Part shown: piece by piece, positions 13,159 to 25,171 of the stretch | Layout: each line of letters opens with the position of its first letter | How positions within the stretch are numbered: the stretch's first letter is position 1 | Assembly (NCBI GenBank): GCA_001600635.1 | Contig: BCKL01000009.1 | Coordinates: forward strand, 799,045-863,044 | From: Leucosporidium creatinivorum | Taxonomy: Eukaryota > Basidiomycota > Microbotryomycetes > Leucosporidiales > Leucosporidiaceae | Reading direction: 5' to 3' | DNA: 64,000 nucleotides | Program-made: the position numbers and the translations under genes | Notes under the pieces: generated by a model | Database searches by the model: none | Told to the model about the DNA's origin: nothing | The model's input: only the letters and a program-made list of their open reading frames with translations

Positions 13159-13727
13159 GTAGTGTGTGAGACGCCCGAGTAACAGCCGACCCTGTATTGC
13201 AGAGCAAGCGGAGGACGGAACTCGCTTCCTCGGCGTTCGGCTCGGTGCTCGTTCTCAGACTACATGCTGTTCAGCCTCGCGCCCTTCCATGCTCCAAGGA
13301 AGTGGCTCGTAGCCTACATGTGCTTCTGCTTTTGATCTGGAGCAGGAGCGCAAGACATGCATCGCAGCAGTCGTGCTCGCTTTCTCGGCGCTTGCTTTCT
13401 CGGCGCTCGCTTCAGGCCTGCGCCGCGCTTTGCCTGACCCTAACCCCCACGCTTCGAGCTATTAATAAAGTGTTTCCTGACCTGTTTGGCTTTTGAGCAG
13501 AAACGCAGAAGTGGATCGAGAGCCGAGGAATGAGGCCTGAGGCGCCGGGAGCCTTCGCCAGGTCTCACATCAAGTGTTTCCTGCACTCTGCGCTGGAGCC
13601 AAAGCCAAAGTCGCCCACGCTTTTCATCTCCTCGCTTGTACGACACTGAGCTGCTCTGAAGCCGTGTATTGCGAGTGCATGAACAACCTCTAATCCTCTG
13701 TACCATCTCCTGCAAGCCCTCCCCTCC
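13159..13727. other. Convergent intergenic region
   Basis: About 570 bp between the F-box-like gene (+) and the WDR7-like gene (-). No gene or RNA seen. Confidence 0.45.
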
Positions 13728-16700
13728 CTAAGTACCAAAGTTAAGCGCCGTCTCGCGGATTCTCAGCCGCGCCGTTCGATCTGCCGGCCAGTCGAACACG
13801 ACCCATTCGAGGGTAGCAGCGTTGGTCATGTGCGCTGTGCAGAAGAGAGATGTCAGCGAGGAGACTGAAGAAGCCGACGGTTGAGACGAACCTTCATCGC
13901 CGACATGGAATTCGAACGTCTTGAACGGCTGTGTCGCTGCTCCGCTACCCTGCCTCGGCGGCGCACCAGGCATGAACATGCTCAGAATGCCCAGTCCGAC
14001 CTTCCATACGACGGCCTTGCTCTCCTCGAGCGAGACGGAGACGAGACGATGACCATCGGGCGACCAGGAGAGGGCGGTGACCTGTCGCGTGTGGCCTTCG
14101 AGGACGTAGAGACGAGTAGCGGTCTTGAGGTCGTAGATGATGGTCGAACCTTCGTGAGTGCCGACGGCGAGGCGTTGCGACTTGTGGTGAAAGTCGATGG
14201 AGGGGTAGCTGTCGGGGGTCGCGAGGGTGAGTGTCAGCGAGAGATCGAGGAAGATGATACGGCGAGTAAGGCTTACGTTCGGACGAGCTCGTTGAGAATG
14301 ACGGTAGCTGCTTGATGGACCGTCTCGCGGAGGTCGGTGACGGTTGGATCGAGCGACTTGACGACCGCCTCGGCGATGCGCGGCAGGCTGGTGTAGAGGA
14401 CGAGAGGTTTCTGTGATGATTTCACGACGAGATAAGAAGTCAGCGAGAGCGTGAGAAGCTAGAGGGCGCGAGCAAGACTCACCTTGCGGATCATAAAGCC
14501 GAGCAGCTTCAGCGTGGCGTTGCGATGCGTCAATGACGGCGCGCCGAGGATGTCGTGCAGCAAAGTGGTGATGAACAGCGGCGTGTTGATACCGGCTACG
14601 TGCAAAACAGCAGATCTTGCGAGGCCTCGGAGCTCGTTCGGCGTTGATGGATTGCGACCGGTAGCGAGGCCGAAGAGCTGACGAACGAGGGACATGGCTT
14701 CGAGGTAGTGCTGCCAGATGTTGAAGCCTCGGGAGCAGAGCTCGGTGGCGATGGACTGGTGGTAAGGGTGCGAGTCGTCGTCGAGGTAGAGGCCGACCGA
14801 GAGGGCGATGTCCTTGAGAACGCTGTGTGGGGGGCGAGCGAGGTGAGCGAAGGATAGCTTAGCGGTACAGTCCAAGCACGTACGATGCCGACAGCAGCTT
14901 GTACCGCTCGGTGGCAACGAGACCTGTGAGCAAGAGCGCTTGATCGGCGCTGCCATAGAGGGCGCTTCCTTCGCCTTGTCGTGATGGCACTGCGGAGCAA
15001 GGAGGTGAGCACGAGCTCAGAGCGGTAGAAGCACCAACGAGCGTACGGAGGTCTTGCCACCGTTCTACTAGCGCGAGCACGCGAGCATCGGAAGAAGTGG
15101 CGAGGTAAGTGCCGAAGAGCGACCGAGCAGCTTGCTGCACCTCGTCTGCGATGGGAGAAGAGAGGATTCAGCTCTGGCTCAAGAATGCTGCTCGGAAGAA
15201 GGCTGCACTTACTAGACTTGTCGAGCCAATAGTCGGCCAGCACGTCCAGTGAGGGGAAAGCGAAGCGTTCGCCGACGGCGTCCTGTAAGAACGAGGCGTA
15301 GAAGACGATGACCTGGCTAGCGTAGCGCTCGGTTTCTGTCAACGAGAGTTCAGGTCAGCTTCGTCGACTGTCGCGACGAGCGAGTGCACGACGAACCAGG
15401 GAAGTTGAGGAAGACCCGCAAGAGGCAGACGACCTGGAGTAGCCTCTGCGCGGTAGCGACGGGCGATATGCTCCAGACCGCGCCGCTCGAGTTGTCGTTG
15501 GGAAAAGAGAGCGCCGAGGAGCTGTAACGAACGTCTCATCAGCCTTCACTCGCTTCTTGCCCTCAATCGCCGGAACTCACCTCAGAACCCCCGCAACAAG
15601 CACGTTCTCCGGTCTCTCGACCCCCAAATGCTCACTCAACAGCAGATCCGTCCCCTCATCCAATCCCCAGCTCACCAAATTGCTCAACAGCATCTTGACC
15701 AACCCGAGCTGCCCTCCCGTCGAAGCGGAAGCAGGCGAGTGAGAAGAGAAGCCATTGTTGAGGGTGTCGGGAGTGTCGGCACCGTCGTTGGCGGTCGGGG
15801 AGAGATGGGATTTGCGCGAGAGGAGGAGGTTAGACCGTTTGGACTCGGCGGACCAGGGGAGGGTGCGCAGGGCGGCTTCGAGGTCGGAGCGGAGGTCGAG
15901 GAGGAGGATGGGGTCTGTAGTAGTGGGACGTCGAGAGGTGGTTAGTGTTCATGCCTTCGTTGAGTAGAGACGGCTAAGTGGCAGCAACTCACCACCCGCG
16001 CTCCCCTGCACTCCCTCCTCCGTTCGCTCACCCTCCTCACCAAACCAAGTCCTCCACCTCTTCTCCTTCTCCTTCAGCACGCCCCTCGCCGTCCTCCTAT
16101 CCATACTCCTCCTCAGTTCCCTACTCTGCAAATGACAAGCTCTCGCCAATCCTTGTTCATAAATGACCAAGATCTCCGCCGCGGAGGGGTCGGAAGGGGA
16201 GGAGATGGAGATGGAGGAGACGGGGGATGCGGTGCCCGGGAGGACGAAGAGGAGGGTGGAGAGGAGGGTGTGTGGTGATATTGAGGTGGTGATGGAGGAT
16301 GCAGGAGGGAGGGAGAGGGAAATGAGAGCGACGGGAGAGTTGGAGGAAATGAAGGCGAGGGTGTAGCCTTGTGATGTTAAGGTCGTGGATGGTGCTTTAG
16401 GCTCGGCGCTACTATCCCACAAGCAAGCGAGATGGGACACCGGCGAAGCGAAGAGGTGCCATCGCCCGATCGTCGACCAGTCGCTGTCGAGACGTCAAAC
16501 AGCAGCGTCAGCTTCCTCCTCTCCCTCTCCACGGCGTAAGAGAAGCGCAAGTAATCTCACCTCAGCTCCCAAGCTCCCGCCGACCCGTCCACCGCACCAG
16601 CGACGACCACCTGCCTTCCTTCAATCTCCAGAATCTCGAGTACGGTGATAGCGCCCGCGAGCTGTGCGTCGGCGAGGTCGTCTTCTCCCGAGGTCGCTGA

Positions 16701-19700
16701 TGAGGAAGGAGGTTGGTTGAGGTCGATGAACCGAGTCTCACGAATGAGACCCGAGCCTGCTCGAAGCAGTTGTACGATTAGCGCCGAGATCGACAGGTGC
16801 GGCAGAGAGAGAGGCGACGCACTATACCCCAGTAGCACCCTCTCTGCATCGATCCTCACACTAGCAGTAATCCTCGGCACCGTCTCCCGTGTCTCCTGCA
16901 CCTCGAACAGCACCCTCAGCGCTCGCTCCTCCTCCTCTTGCTCCCCATCTCCAGCATCCCGTGGCGGCGGGACAGCGGCAACAGGGAATAGCTGCAACGA
17001 CCTGACCACCTCCTCTGCGCTCGCGGTCGTCTCGACATCCTCGCCATCGTCGTCCTCGGCGGCGCCACTCGAAGCGATCGAATTGCTCCGACCGCACCGA
17101 GATTGGGCGACGAGGAAGTCGAGCTGCTTTGGTCGGGAGGAGTGGGAGGGAGGAGGAAGGAGGGCGATGGACTCGAGTGTTGAGAAGGGGGGGAGGGAGT
17201 GGGTCGTGAGGAGTTGGAAGCTGTGGGCGAGGAAGGGCATTAGCTCGTTCCGTTTCGCCTTTCCGCCTCGCGCTCGAACTCAGTGGGGGAGAGAAGAACA
17301 AGCAAAGCACACCTGAACAGATCCTTTTCCGCCGCTCCCTCCTTTCCACTCTCACTCGGCACCAACCGATACCCTCTCCCTTCCCCTCCCGTCGTCCAAA
17401 CCACCAACCCCCCATACCCCTCTACACAAACCTCCTTCACTCCCTTGATCGCGAGATAGCCAAGGGGAACGACCGACTGATGGCGGATGGTGAAGAGCTG
17501 TTTCTCGGTCGGCGCCGGGGGGGAGGGGGTTAGCGAAGCGGTTCGGGAAGGAGAGGGGAGGGAGAGAAGGGAGAGAGGACGTACGAGAACCCCTTCTTCG
17601 TCCCACGCCACAAGATCATCCGCGACCTCCCTCATCCCTCTGATCTCTCCTCTTAGTCGCCCAAGTCGGCCAGCGGAATGGGCGTCGTCTACTCGGACTT
17701 GGGTTGCTGCTGCTGGGGTATGCGAGTGCGAGTGGGAGTGGGAGTGCGGGCCGTTGGAGGGTGGAGCGGGAGAGGGCGTGGAGGAGGAGGTGCTGGAGGA
17801 GGGGAGGCAGAAGAGCGGGCGGACGAACACTTCGGCTGCTGGGGGGTCGATGCTGCCCGAGGAGGAGGAGGAGGAGGACGGGGAGGAAGAAGCGAAAACG
17901 AGGAAGTGAATCCCCTGTTTGCAGATGATTGCTGGCTCGCTTGCTCGTGCTCCGGAGGAAGGGGAGAGAGGGATGGGATCTTGCGCCTGGAGGGTGTCGA
18001 GGTCGATGATGAGGAGGGTGGTGCGCGTGTAGAGGATGGCGATGGTCGTCTGTTAGTGGGGATGGGGAGTGGTCAGTTCTGCAATCGAGGGGAAGGAGAA
18101 GGGAGGGAGAAGAAGGGGGGACAGCTCACATCGCCGAGCTGAACAATCTTTAGCCCATCGAACGGCGCCAGTCCCTCGACTGCTTGACCCGCACGACAAG
18201 CGCCGAATGCCCTCCCGTCGACGAGCGAGTGGAGCGAAAGATGGCTGTTCGGTGTGAGTTCGAGTTCAAGTTCGCGAGGGTCAGCGGTCCGTTGAGCCAA
18301 GCTCGAGTTGGGAAACAAACGCTCACCCATCACCCCTCAGCACGACCAACACGCTCCCCTCCTCTTTTCCCCACCTCAGCCCTTCCACGACTTTCAATCC
18401 CACGACCGCTCCCTCCCCACCCAGCCTGACCCTCATCCTCGGTTCCAACTTCTCCAGTCTCTCCTCTAGCATTTCCTCTCCCTCCTTCTCTCCCTCCTCT
18501 CCTTTCCCGTCCAACCCCCATCCCTCTCCCTCTCTCAATTCCTCCCTCGACGCCTCCACCCCGCCCAGGGAGACCGAGCTCTCCGTCTCCCACAGCCCAA
18601 TGCCCGTAGTGATACTATCCTTTGCCTTGCCGTGGCCTGTTCCTCCCACTCTGCTCGGCGCTCGAGGCGACGGCGAGGAGAGCATGACCGAGGGAAGAAG
18701 GGGTGGGGGGCTTCTCGCCGAAGAAGAAGAAGAGGGGGCGCCGAGATCCCAAGAAGCGCGCGAGGCGATAGAGAGGGTGGGTGACATTGGCCTCGACCCC
18801 GCCGCTGTAGTGGAGGGTAGGTCGCTGACGGAGACGGAGAAAGAGGTGCTAGAGGAAGGAGGCTCCACATCGAAAGTAGGCGACGAGAGGCCGATCGTGG
18901 CGCTGGCTTTGCGGGCTCGGCTGGGGGTCGCGGTGCCCGAGCCTGGGACGCTGGGAGTAGCGTGTCCGTGTCCGAGGCCGAGAGAAGAGGGCATGGGAAC
19001 GCCCGAGATGGAGCGGCGGGTGGTGATGGAAGTTGCTGAGCCTCGGTGAGGGATGGATGGGCGGCCGGAGGGGGTGGAGGCGTGGCGTGCTCGAGTGGGA
19101 GGGTTGGAGGGAGGGGGGAGAGGTGGTGATGGGAGATGCGAGGAGGCGAGGCCGGGGGGAGGGGAGGCGGGCGCCGAAGTCGAGGCGGAAGGGGAAGGGG
19201 AGGGAGCCGAGCTGTTGCCGGGGGTTGGAGAGCGAAGGGCAAGGCGGAAGGATTCGAAGGACGAGTGTTGGGTGGAGATACCTGTCGTCCCTGCTGCTGG
19301 ATGCTCCTGCTCCTGCTCAAGCGACCTGGACGCCGCCCGCTCCTTCTCGGGCGGGGCGAACAACCACAAGGCTCCCTCCCTCGTCCCTACAGCTACCCTC
19401 AATTCAGTCCTCTGATCCCCTTCATCTCCCATCCCCGGTAACTCTGCCCCCCCATCCTGCCCCTCTGCCCCTCGTTCGACCATGCCCTGATGAAGTGCCG
19501 CCCAGGGGATTCGAGCGGGTTGGAGGGCGGTGATGGCTGAGGATGTGGTGGTGATCCATGGTGGTTGATTTGTTGTTGTAGTGGAGGGGGAGGAGATTGT
19601 TGGGAAGAGTAACGAGGTGGAGGAAGTGAGAGGGGAGCGAGGAGGAGGAGGGTGCGTGTGGTGCTCTGACGCTGGGAGTTGAGGGTGTGAAGGACGAGGA

Positions 19701-19909
19701 GCAGAGGATGGGAGGGTAGGATGAATATGAATTGAGCGATTAGAGTCGAATTGGTCAAATATATCTCCTTGTGCTCCTCTAGTCGATTCGGCGGAGGAGG
19801 AGGAGAGAGGCCAGGAGAGGGAAGCGAGGGAGAGGGGTACAGTGAGAGGGTGTGAAGTAAAGGGAGGTTGAGCTATAGGGGACGAGATGGTCCCTTTACT
19901 CGTAGCCAT
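13728..19909 (-). CDS. WDR7: WDR7/rabconnectin-3 beta-like WD40 protein
   Basis: A large multi-exon gene (at least 15 exons) read on the minus strand from about 19909 (MATSKGTI) to the TAG at 13728. In animals WDR7 partners DMXL proteins (Rav1 relatives) to promote V-ATPase assembly. The N-terminal exon (18.3-19.9 kb) has WD-like pieces (VAVGTREGALWLF) and a long Ser/Pro-rich low-complexity insert. The middle carries divergent WD blades and helical-repeat-like stretches. The C-terminus is most diagnostic: IDFHHKSQRLAVGTHEG, YDLKTATRLYVLEGH, VTALSWSPDGHRLVSVS and a WKVGLGIL...FKTFEFH tail correspond to the two last WDR7 blades. The start codon is uncertain because the frame stays open to 20053. 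The true start may include upstream ATGs that overlap the GSH2 promoter. Confidence 0.75.
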
Positions 19910-20054
19910 CCACTGCTCTCGTCCAAGTTGTATCCGATCAGCTTTCTCGAAGCCGTCCAAGGGAGAGAGCCGTCGCATGCTCGCAGCGCACGCCTTGCCT
20001 CTCTCCTTCCGCTCATATCCTCGTCTCTCGGCTCGAATCAACCTAGAGCACACA
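19910..20054. promoter_or_regulatory. Bidirectional promoter, WDR7-like (-) / GSH2 (+)
   Basis: Only 145 bp separate the two proposed start codons, so both transcripts must start within this stretch or inside each other's leader. No individual element is identified. Confidence 0.5.
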
Positions 20055-21938
20055 ATGACGTCTACTACATGGCCCCCAGCGTTGACTAGAGAGCAAGAAT
20101 CGCACCTCTTGGAATTAGCTACAGATTACTGTTTAGCCTCGGGACTCGTCTACCGCCCTCCAGCTCTCACTCTCTCCCCCGACTCTGTTCCATCCACTAC
20201 ATCAGCCATTCACGCTCCTTACTCCCTCTTCCCTACTCCCTTCCCTCGTCACCTCTTCCAACAAGCTCAACAGCTTCAACCACTGTACAACGCCCTCTAC
20301 GCTCACGTTACTACCCACCACCCTTTCCTCGACGAGGTCGTAGGAGGTGCAGTCGCAAAAGTGGATGAATTTCAAGGAAAGCTATACGAGCTATGGAAGC
20401 AGGTAGAGCAGGAGGGAGTCAAGCAGGTTAGTACGAACAGGCTGGGAGCAGCGACGCGTTCGGCGAGCTGACACATCCTCCTACTCCTTCGCTCTCTCGC
20501 ATTACTACAGCCCCTCCACCTCGGTCTCTTCCGCTCCGATTACCTCGTACATGCTCCCCCTGGTACTGCTACCGCAGATCACACCATCAAGCAAGTCGAG
20601 TTCAACACCATCTCCTCTTCGTTCGGCTCCCTCTCGTCTAGGGTCACGGATCTGCACCGGTGAGCACTAGTCGTCGCTCTCATTCACTTCTATAGACTAC
20701 TGACTATCGTATGAGATGATCTAGATACCTCCTCAAGACCAACTCGTACCCTCCCAACGTGCCCGAGCTCAAGTTGGAGAACCTCCCTCCCAACCCCGCT
20801 CTCAAAGGATTGGCAGCAGGTCTCGCGGCGGGACACAAGGCTTATAGTGTACCCAAGTGAGCTGTCTCTGCTCCTCGACCGAGAAAGCCAGCTAACACCC
20901 GCTCTCTCGGACGCTCGCAGCTCGGCGATCCTCATGGTCACGCAAGACAACGAGCGCAACGCTTTCGACCAGCGACCACTCGAGTACGAGCTTCTGGAGA
21001 CGTACGTGTGCCCTCTCCCCTTCTCTATACCTCGCTAAACCCTCTCGCTCCCTCCCAACAGCCACAACATCGCCCTGCACCGCATCCCTCTCTCACAACT
21101 CGGCCCACTCCTCACCCTCCACCCAACCACCACCTCCCTCCTCCTCACCCTCCCCCACTCTCCCACTTCCCCTCCAGTCGAGATCTCCGTAGTCTACTAC
21201 CGCACAGGCTACTCACCCCCCGACTACACGCACCCCACTGTCCCCTCCTCCCAACTCTGGGCCACGCGCCTGCTGATCGAACGCTCCCTCGCCATCAAAT
21301 GCCCGACCCTCGCCCTCCAACTCGCCGGCTGCAAAAAAGTCCAACAAGTCCTTTCCTCCCCCTCCTCTCTCTCCTCCTTCACCTCCAAGGGCTCGACACC
21401 CTCGACCCTCTCTCCCCCTCCCACCTCTGCCCTCTCCAACAGCGACATGTCCGCCCTCCTCGACTCGGCCACGAACCTCTACCCACTGGACGCCTCTCGC
21501 TCGGGTCTCGCAGCCCTCGAGTTGGCCTACGCCCATCCCGAGCGATTCGTCCTCAAGCCCCAGCGCGAGGGGGGAGGCAACAATATCTACCGGGGCGACA
21601 TTCCTCCTTTCCTCGACGCCCTGGCGGAGGAGGATAAACAGCGGAAAGAAGGAGAGCCCAAGGGAAGGGAAGGGTACATCTTGATGGACTTGATCACTCC
21701 CCCGCCGAGCGAGGCGGTGATGGTCCGCGCGGGCGAAGGGAGGGGGACGAAAGGAGGGGTGGTCTCCGAGTTGGGGGNTTATGGGGTGTGTTTGTTCCGT
21801 TCTGGAGGAGAGGGAGGGGGAGCAGAGGTTCTGGTGAATGAGACGGTCGGTCAGCTGTTGAGGACCAAGGGAGCCGAGAGTGATGAAGGGGGTGTCGCCG
21901 TGGGGTTCTCCGTGATTGATAGTGTGCTGTTGGTGTAA
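20055..21938 (+). CDS. GSH2: Glutathione synthetase
   Basis: ATP-dependent ligation of glycine to gamma-glutamylcysteine, the last step of glutathione synthesis. Five exons: 20055-20426, 20511-20659, 20725-20856, 20921-21001 and 21062-21938, giving about 536 residues (the family is usually 470-500). Family signatures are VEFNTISSSFG, VTQDNERNAFDQRPLEYELLE, VYYRTGYSP, LIERSLAIKCP, the glycine-rich ATP loop KPQREGGGNNIYRGD, and the C-terminal SELG(x)YG. An ambiguous base at 21779 falls in the conserved SELG-x-YG motif. The insert near residues 340-370, rich in Ser/Thr/Pro, explains the extra length. Confidence 0.95.
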
Positions 21939-22378
21939 ATGGAGCGAGTGGTGAGGGGAATGGATGAGGTTGATCAACGTTGAGGGCGCCCGAGATGAGA
22001 AGGGGAGAGGAACGCCGAGGTTGGCAAGGACGAGATGAGGAGGAACTGGACGCGAGTGGTGTAGCCGAGCAGCGGAAGATGCTAGTGGGCCATGTTGGGC
22101 TGTGTGCGCTTCTTCGCGGGATCGCACGACAAGCTGCTTGTCAAACTCTGAGGGAAGGAGTCCTCATCGCCGAAGTGAGCGCCGAGCGGTGCCCTCTTCG
22201 GTCCGGCCGGTCGACCGCGTGCAGTAGGCGGTGAAAGTCCTTGGAGTACAATACAGATGTGTGTAGCAGCTGCTGTGCACTACTGCTTTGCAGCGACCGG
22301 GCTGCACCTTCTTTCCTTCTCTTCCTCTTCCTGCACTCGCCTCGGCGCTCGCCCTTCTCTTTCAGTCTTCACTCCAGC
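21939..22378. other. Intergenic region upstream of orphan gene A
   Basis: No gene recognised. Contains several CGCCGA/TCGGCG motifs, including a cluster around 22165-22185. Confidence 0.4.
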
Positions 22379-23312
22379 ATGAGCTGCGCCGCCGAGAAAG
22401 CCATCGAGCGCTCCAAGTACGCCACCATACCCATCTGGGAGCTCATCCCGGATGCACCCACTCATCATAGCTTCCAAGAGATCGAGATCTTGATGGACAT
22501 AGTCGCGTGGGCACAGCACATTCGCTTAGGTCCCCCTGACGTTCCCGGCGGCGACTTCCTTTACAACTGGAAGACAAATGCCGAAACCGACCTCCAAACA
22601 TTGTACAACGATCACTGGAGTACGACTGGGCCTTCGCCGAGGTTTGCGGAGCTTTGGAAAGCGTATTGGGACGAATGGATCGTGCCGTTCTTACGTGACT
22701 CGGAAACAAGTGCGTTCACACTGGTTCTTCCTTGCTCTCCGCAAAGCGCTGACTTCCAACCCGTTTCGGTCAGAACGACTCCTCCAAGCCGACTTCAAGT
22801 TGCTCTTCAAGTACCTCAAGAGCCTCTCCTCGGTTTCCGACAAAGACAAGGCGGTGGAACGATATGCCATTGTGTGGAAGGCGTATCATAAGGGATGGCA
22901 AAACTTGACTGGGTGGCAGAAACTGACGGCGAGCTGACTTTCCTCTTGCTGAGCCCAGCGCCGAGGCTTGAGTTGCGCGCTTATACAACACGCTCTTGAC
23001 TCTCTCTCTCGCCTTGCACTTACCCAACAGGTATTCTACCATGCGTCCAAGATCTACCCGGGGGTGAGTCCCAGCTCTTTGCCTGCTCCTGTTTGTCGAG
23101 CTGAGCTGTGCCGAGCTGACGGTCTTCTCGCGCTGCTGGGCTACTCCTTGACATAACAGGGCGTGAGCTACATGCACCGCGACCAAGAACGTCAGCGCCA
23201 GCGCCAAGTATCGCACTCGCTCGTTCATGAGGTGCACTTTCCGGCGAGGAGGGCGGGAGGGGAGAGGAGCTCGGCGGTTTGGAAGGACGAGATGAGGAGG
23301 AAGTGGGCCTAG
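22379..23312 (+). CDS. Orphan family member A (unknown function)
   Basis: I do not recognise this family. Exons 22379-22709, 22774-22928, 23031-23063 and 23160-23312 give 223 residues. The second intron best fits a GC donor (ACG/GCGAGC...ACAG), since no GT exists before the in-frame TGA. It is the most diverged of four related genes in this window. The shared pieces are a helical N-terminal half, a W-x-x-L-x-x-W-x-x-I/L-like exon end (GWQNLTGWQKL), a short exon (VFYHASKIYPG) matching VVLAAK-W-S in the others, and a His/Ser C-terminus ending in DEMRRKWA. The 16-nt microexon of the paralogues appears fused to exon 1 here: its last 16 coding bases sit at the same phase. No signal peptide or membrane segment. 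Confidence 0.6.
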
Positions 23313-23415
23313 GGTAGGGAGCAGACATGTCTGAGCGAAGTTCTAAAGCTAGATGCTATGCTAGAGTGGTGCACCGGAGCTGGGGGAGCAGGCTCCACGT
23401 CTTGTGTGGAAGTAA

Positions 23416-23476
23416 GAGCGCCGAGAAGAGAAGCTCGGCGATGATTCCGCGACGGAAAATAAGCGGTTTCAGACAG
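23416..23476 (+). promoter_or_regulatory. Palindromic upstream element of orphan gene B
   Basis: CGCCGAG and CTCGGCG arms separated by 8 bases, followed by GATGAT and AGCGGTTTCAGACA. It lies about 195 bp before the ATG of gene B. Closely similar blocks sit about 176 and 181 bp upstream of genes C and D. Confidence 0.5.
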
Positions 23477-23670
23477 CCGAGACTGATCTCTTCTGTACAC
23501 CGAGCAAAAGGGGACTGTTGAGCTCCGGTGAGTCGCTCCTAAGAGCGGCAAGAGCGATCCGACTCCAGCGGAGCACTCGAGCTGAGGAGCTCCGAGCTCC
23601 GAGGCCTGCTCCGTCTTCGCCCTCCAGCTCTTCTCCTTCTTCCTTCGTTTTCGTCTCTTCCTCACAATCA

Positions 23671-24735
23671 ATGGCGGAGCGCATCAAGAACTTCTACGCC
23701 AAGGTGCTCATAACAGAGTATGTGAATAAGCTCGCCGACCCCAAGCAGGCGGCGGCCGAGGAGGACCCGAACGAAATGATCCTCAAGACCCTTGCCTTCC
23801 TCAAGCTCTACCGCCTGCCAAGCCCATACATCCGCAGTTCACAAGATCCAGCTGACCCCAGGCGTCGACAATGGGACGAATGGGCCCGCTTCGAACAGGC
23901 GCGGATCGAAGCAGGCCTTCACGAGCAGCAGCGCGGCCATACCAGAGCACCACCGCTCATTGTGAAAGAGGATGTGTACAACCAGCTGTACGGGGGAGTG
24001 CACCACAATCGTTTCCTTACAATGGTGCGATCTCGGCTCTCTAGTTTGTTTGCTCCCGAGCTCGGCGCTAATTCGCCGGCGAGTTCAGCTATTCAGCCAG
24101 ACTGGTGCGCTACAGAAGCCTTAGAGACTATACACAATGCTAATTGAGTCGTGCTACAGGCCAATGGCTGCTTCCATTGGTTGAGGGCATCTGCGACACG
24201 ATGGTCAAGCAGGACAACGAGGGCAGCTTCGACCCGCTCGTGTACGTCGGTGTCCGTGACTGGCGGAAACTCAACAGATGGGAGAGGATCAATGTGAGTG
24301 TCTCCTTATCCAACAGTCCATTGTGGGTGCGGAGGGCTCCTCGACCAGACCTGCCGAGTGTGCTAAGAGCGATCGCCGAGATCCGCTTTCCGGCGGTCTC
24401 GCACAAGTGCTGAGCCTCCACTGACTCCTCTCGAATCTTTCATGCTTTTCATAGGTTGTACTAGCCGCCAAGACGTGGTCTGATGTCCGTCTCAGTACTC
24501 TCCGCCCGCGCTCGGCGAGCTCGATGACTGATCCACCTTGTCCCAGGGTTTCGAAACAGCCTCGGACGTGTTCGAGGCTGCAAGGCGCATTGGGGAGAGT
24601 AGCGCAGCCTCCAATCCTCACCACTCGCACTCCCTCGGCAAGCATGTGCCGTCGCTCTCGCCTCGCCAGCAGCGGAGGAGTGGGTTCACCGAGGCCGAGC
24701 TGAGGGCACGGTGGGCAGATGGGGAGGAGCTGTAG
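23671..24735 (+). CDS. Orphan family member B (unknown function)
   Basis: Five exons: 23671-24024, 24089-24104 (16-nt microexon), 24160-24293, 24455-24484 (30 nt) and 24547-24735, 240 residues; phase closes only when the microexon is included. Residues 1-118 look alpha-helical and charged (DPNEMILKTLAFLKLYRLPSP, then WDEWARFEQ). The middle has DPLVYVGVRDWRKLNRWERIN, then VVLAAKTWSD. The C-terminus has HHSHSLGKHVPSLSP followed by TEAELRARWADGEEL. The same blocks recur in genes C and D, and faintly in A. No known domain, signal peptide or TM segment is visible. The final exon is nearly identical at the DNA level to that of gene C, which suggests recent duplication or conversion. Confidence 0.75.
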
Positions 24736-24819
24736 AGGAGCAGAGAGGTGGTGGGAGATGCTCGGTTAGAAGGGGCGCAGCTGTTGAATGCTCATGTTCG
24801 CCGAAGCCAGTTGTGAAAG
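24736..24819. other. Short spacer before the duplicated segment
   Basis: 3' flank of gene B. No feature seen before the inverted-duplication arm begins. Confidence 0.3.
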
Positions 24820-25171
24820 TAGAGGCCGAAAGTCATCGCCGAACCGCGGCTGCGAGAGTGTGAAGTCGAACAGCGGAGTCTGCAGAGCAGTCGAGTGCCG
24901 TTCAAGCGTATTCTACGCCTTCTAGGGCCTTGGATGAAGCTTGAAGCCCCTGGTTGAGCTGCTGCTTGCCTCGACGAAGCCCGCTCAGCTCGACTTGCTC
25001 CTTGCTCTCCCGCCATCACCTCGTCTCTGTCAGCTTTCGACTCGCAGGGAAGCACTAGAATAACAAAAGCTCCCTACTCGGCTACAACTCGACACCTTCA
25101 GCACCTCTCGCCCTCCTCGAAGTTCTACAAAGCGCATCTCACTCTCTCCTCCTCGAAGCTCGCTCCGCTCC

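Noticed and set aside
18535-19320. 261-codon frame, Pro/Ser/Arg-rich
   Set aside because: Alternate frame of the WDR7 low-complexity exon.
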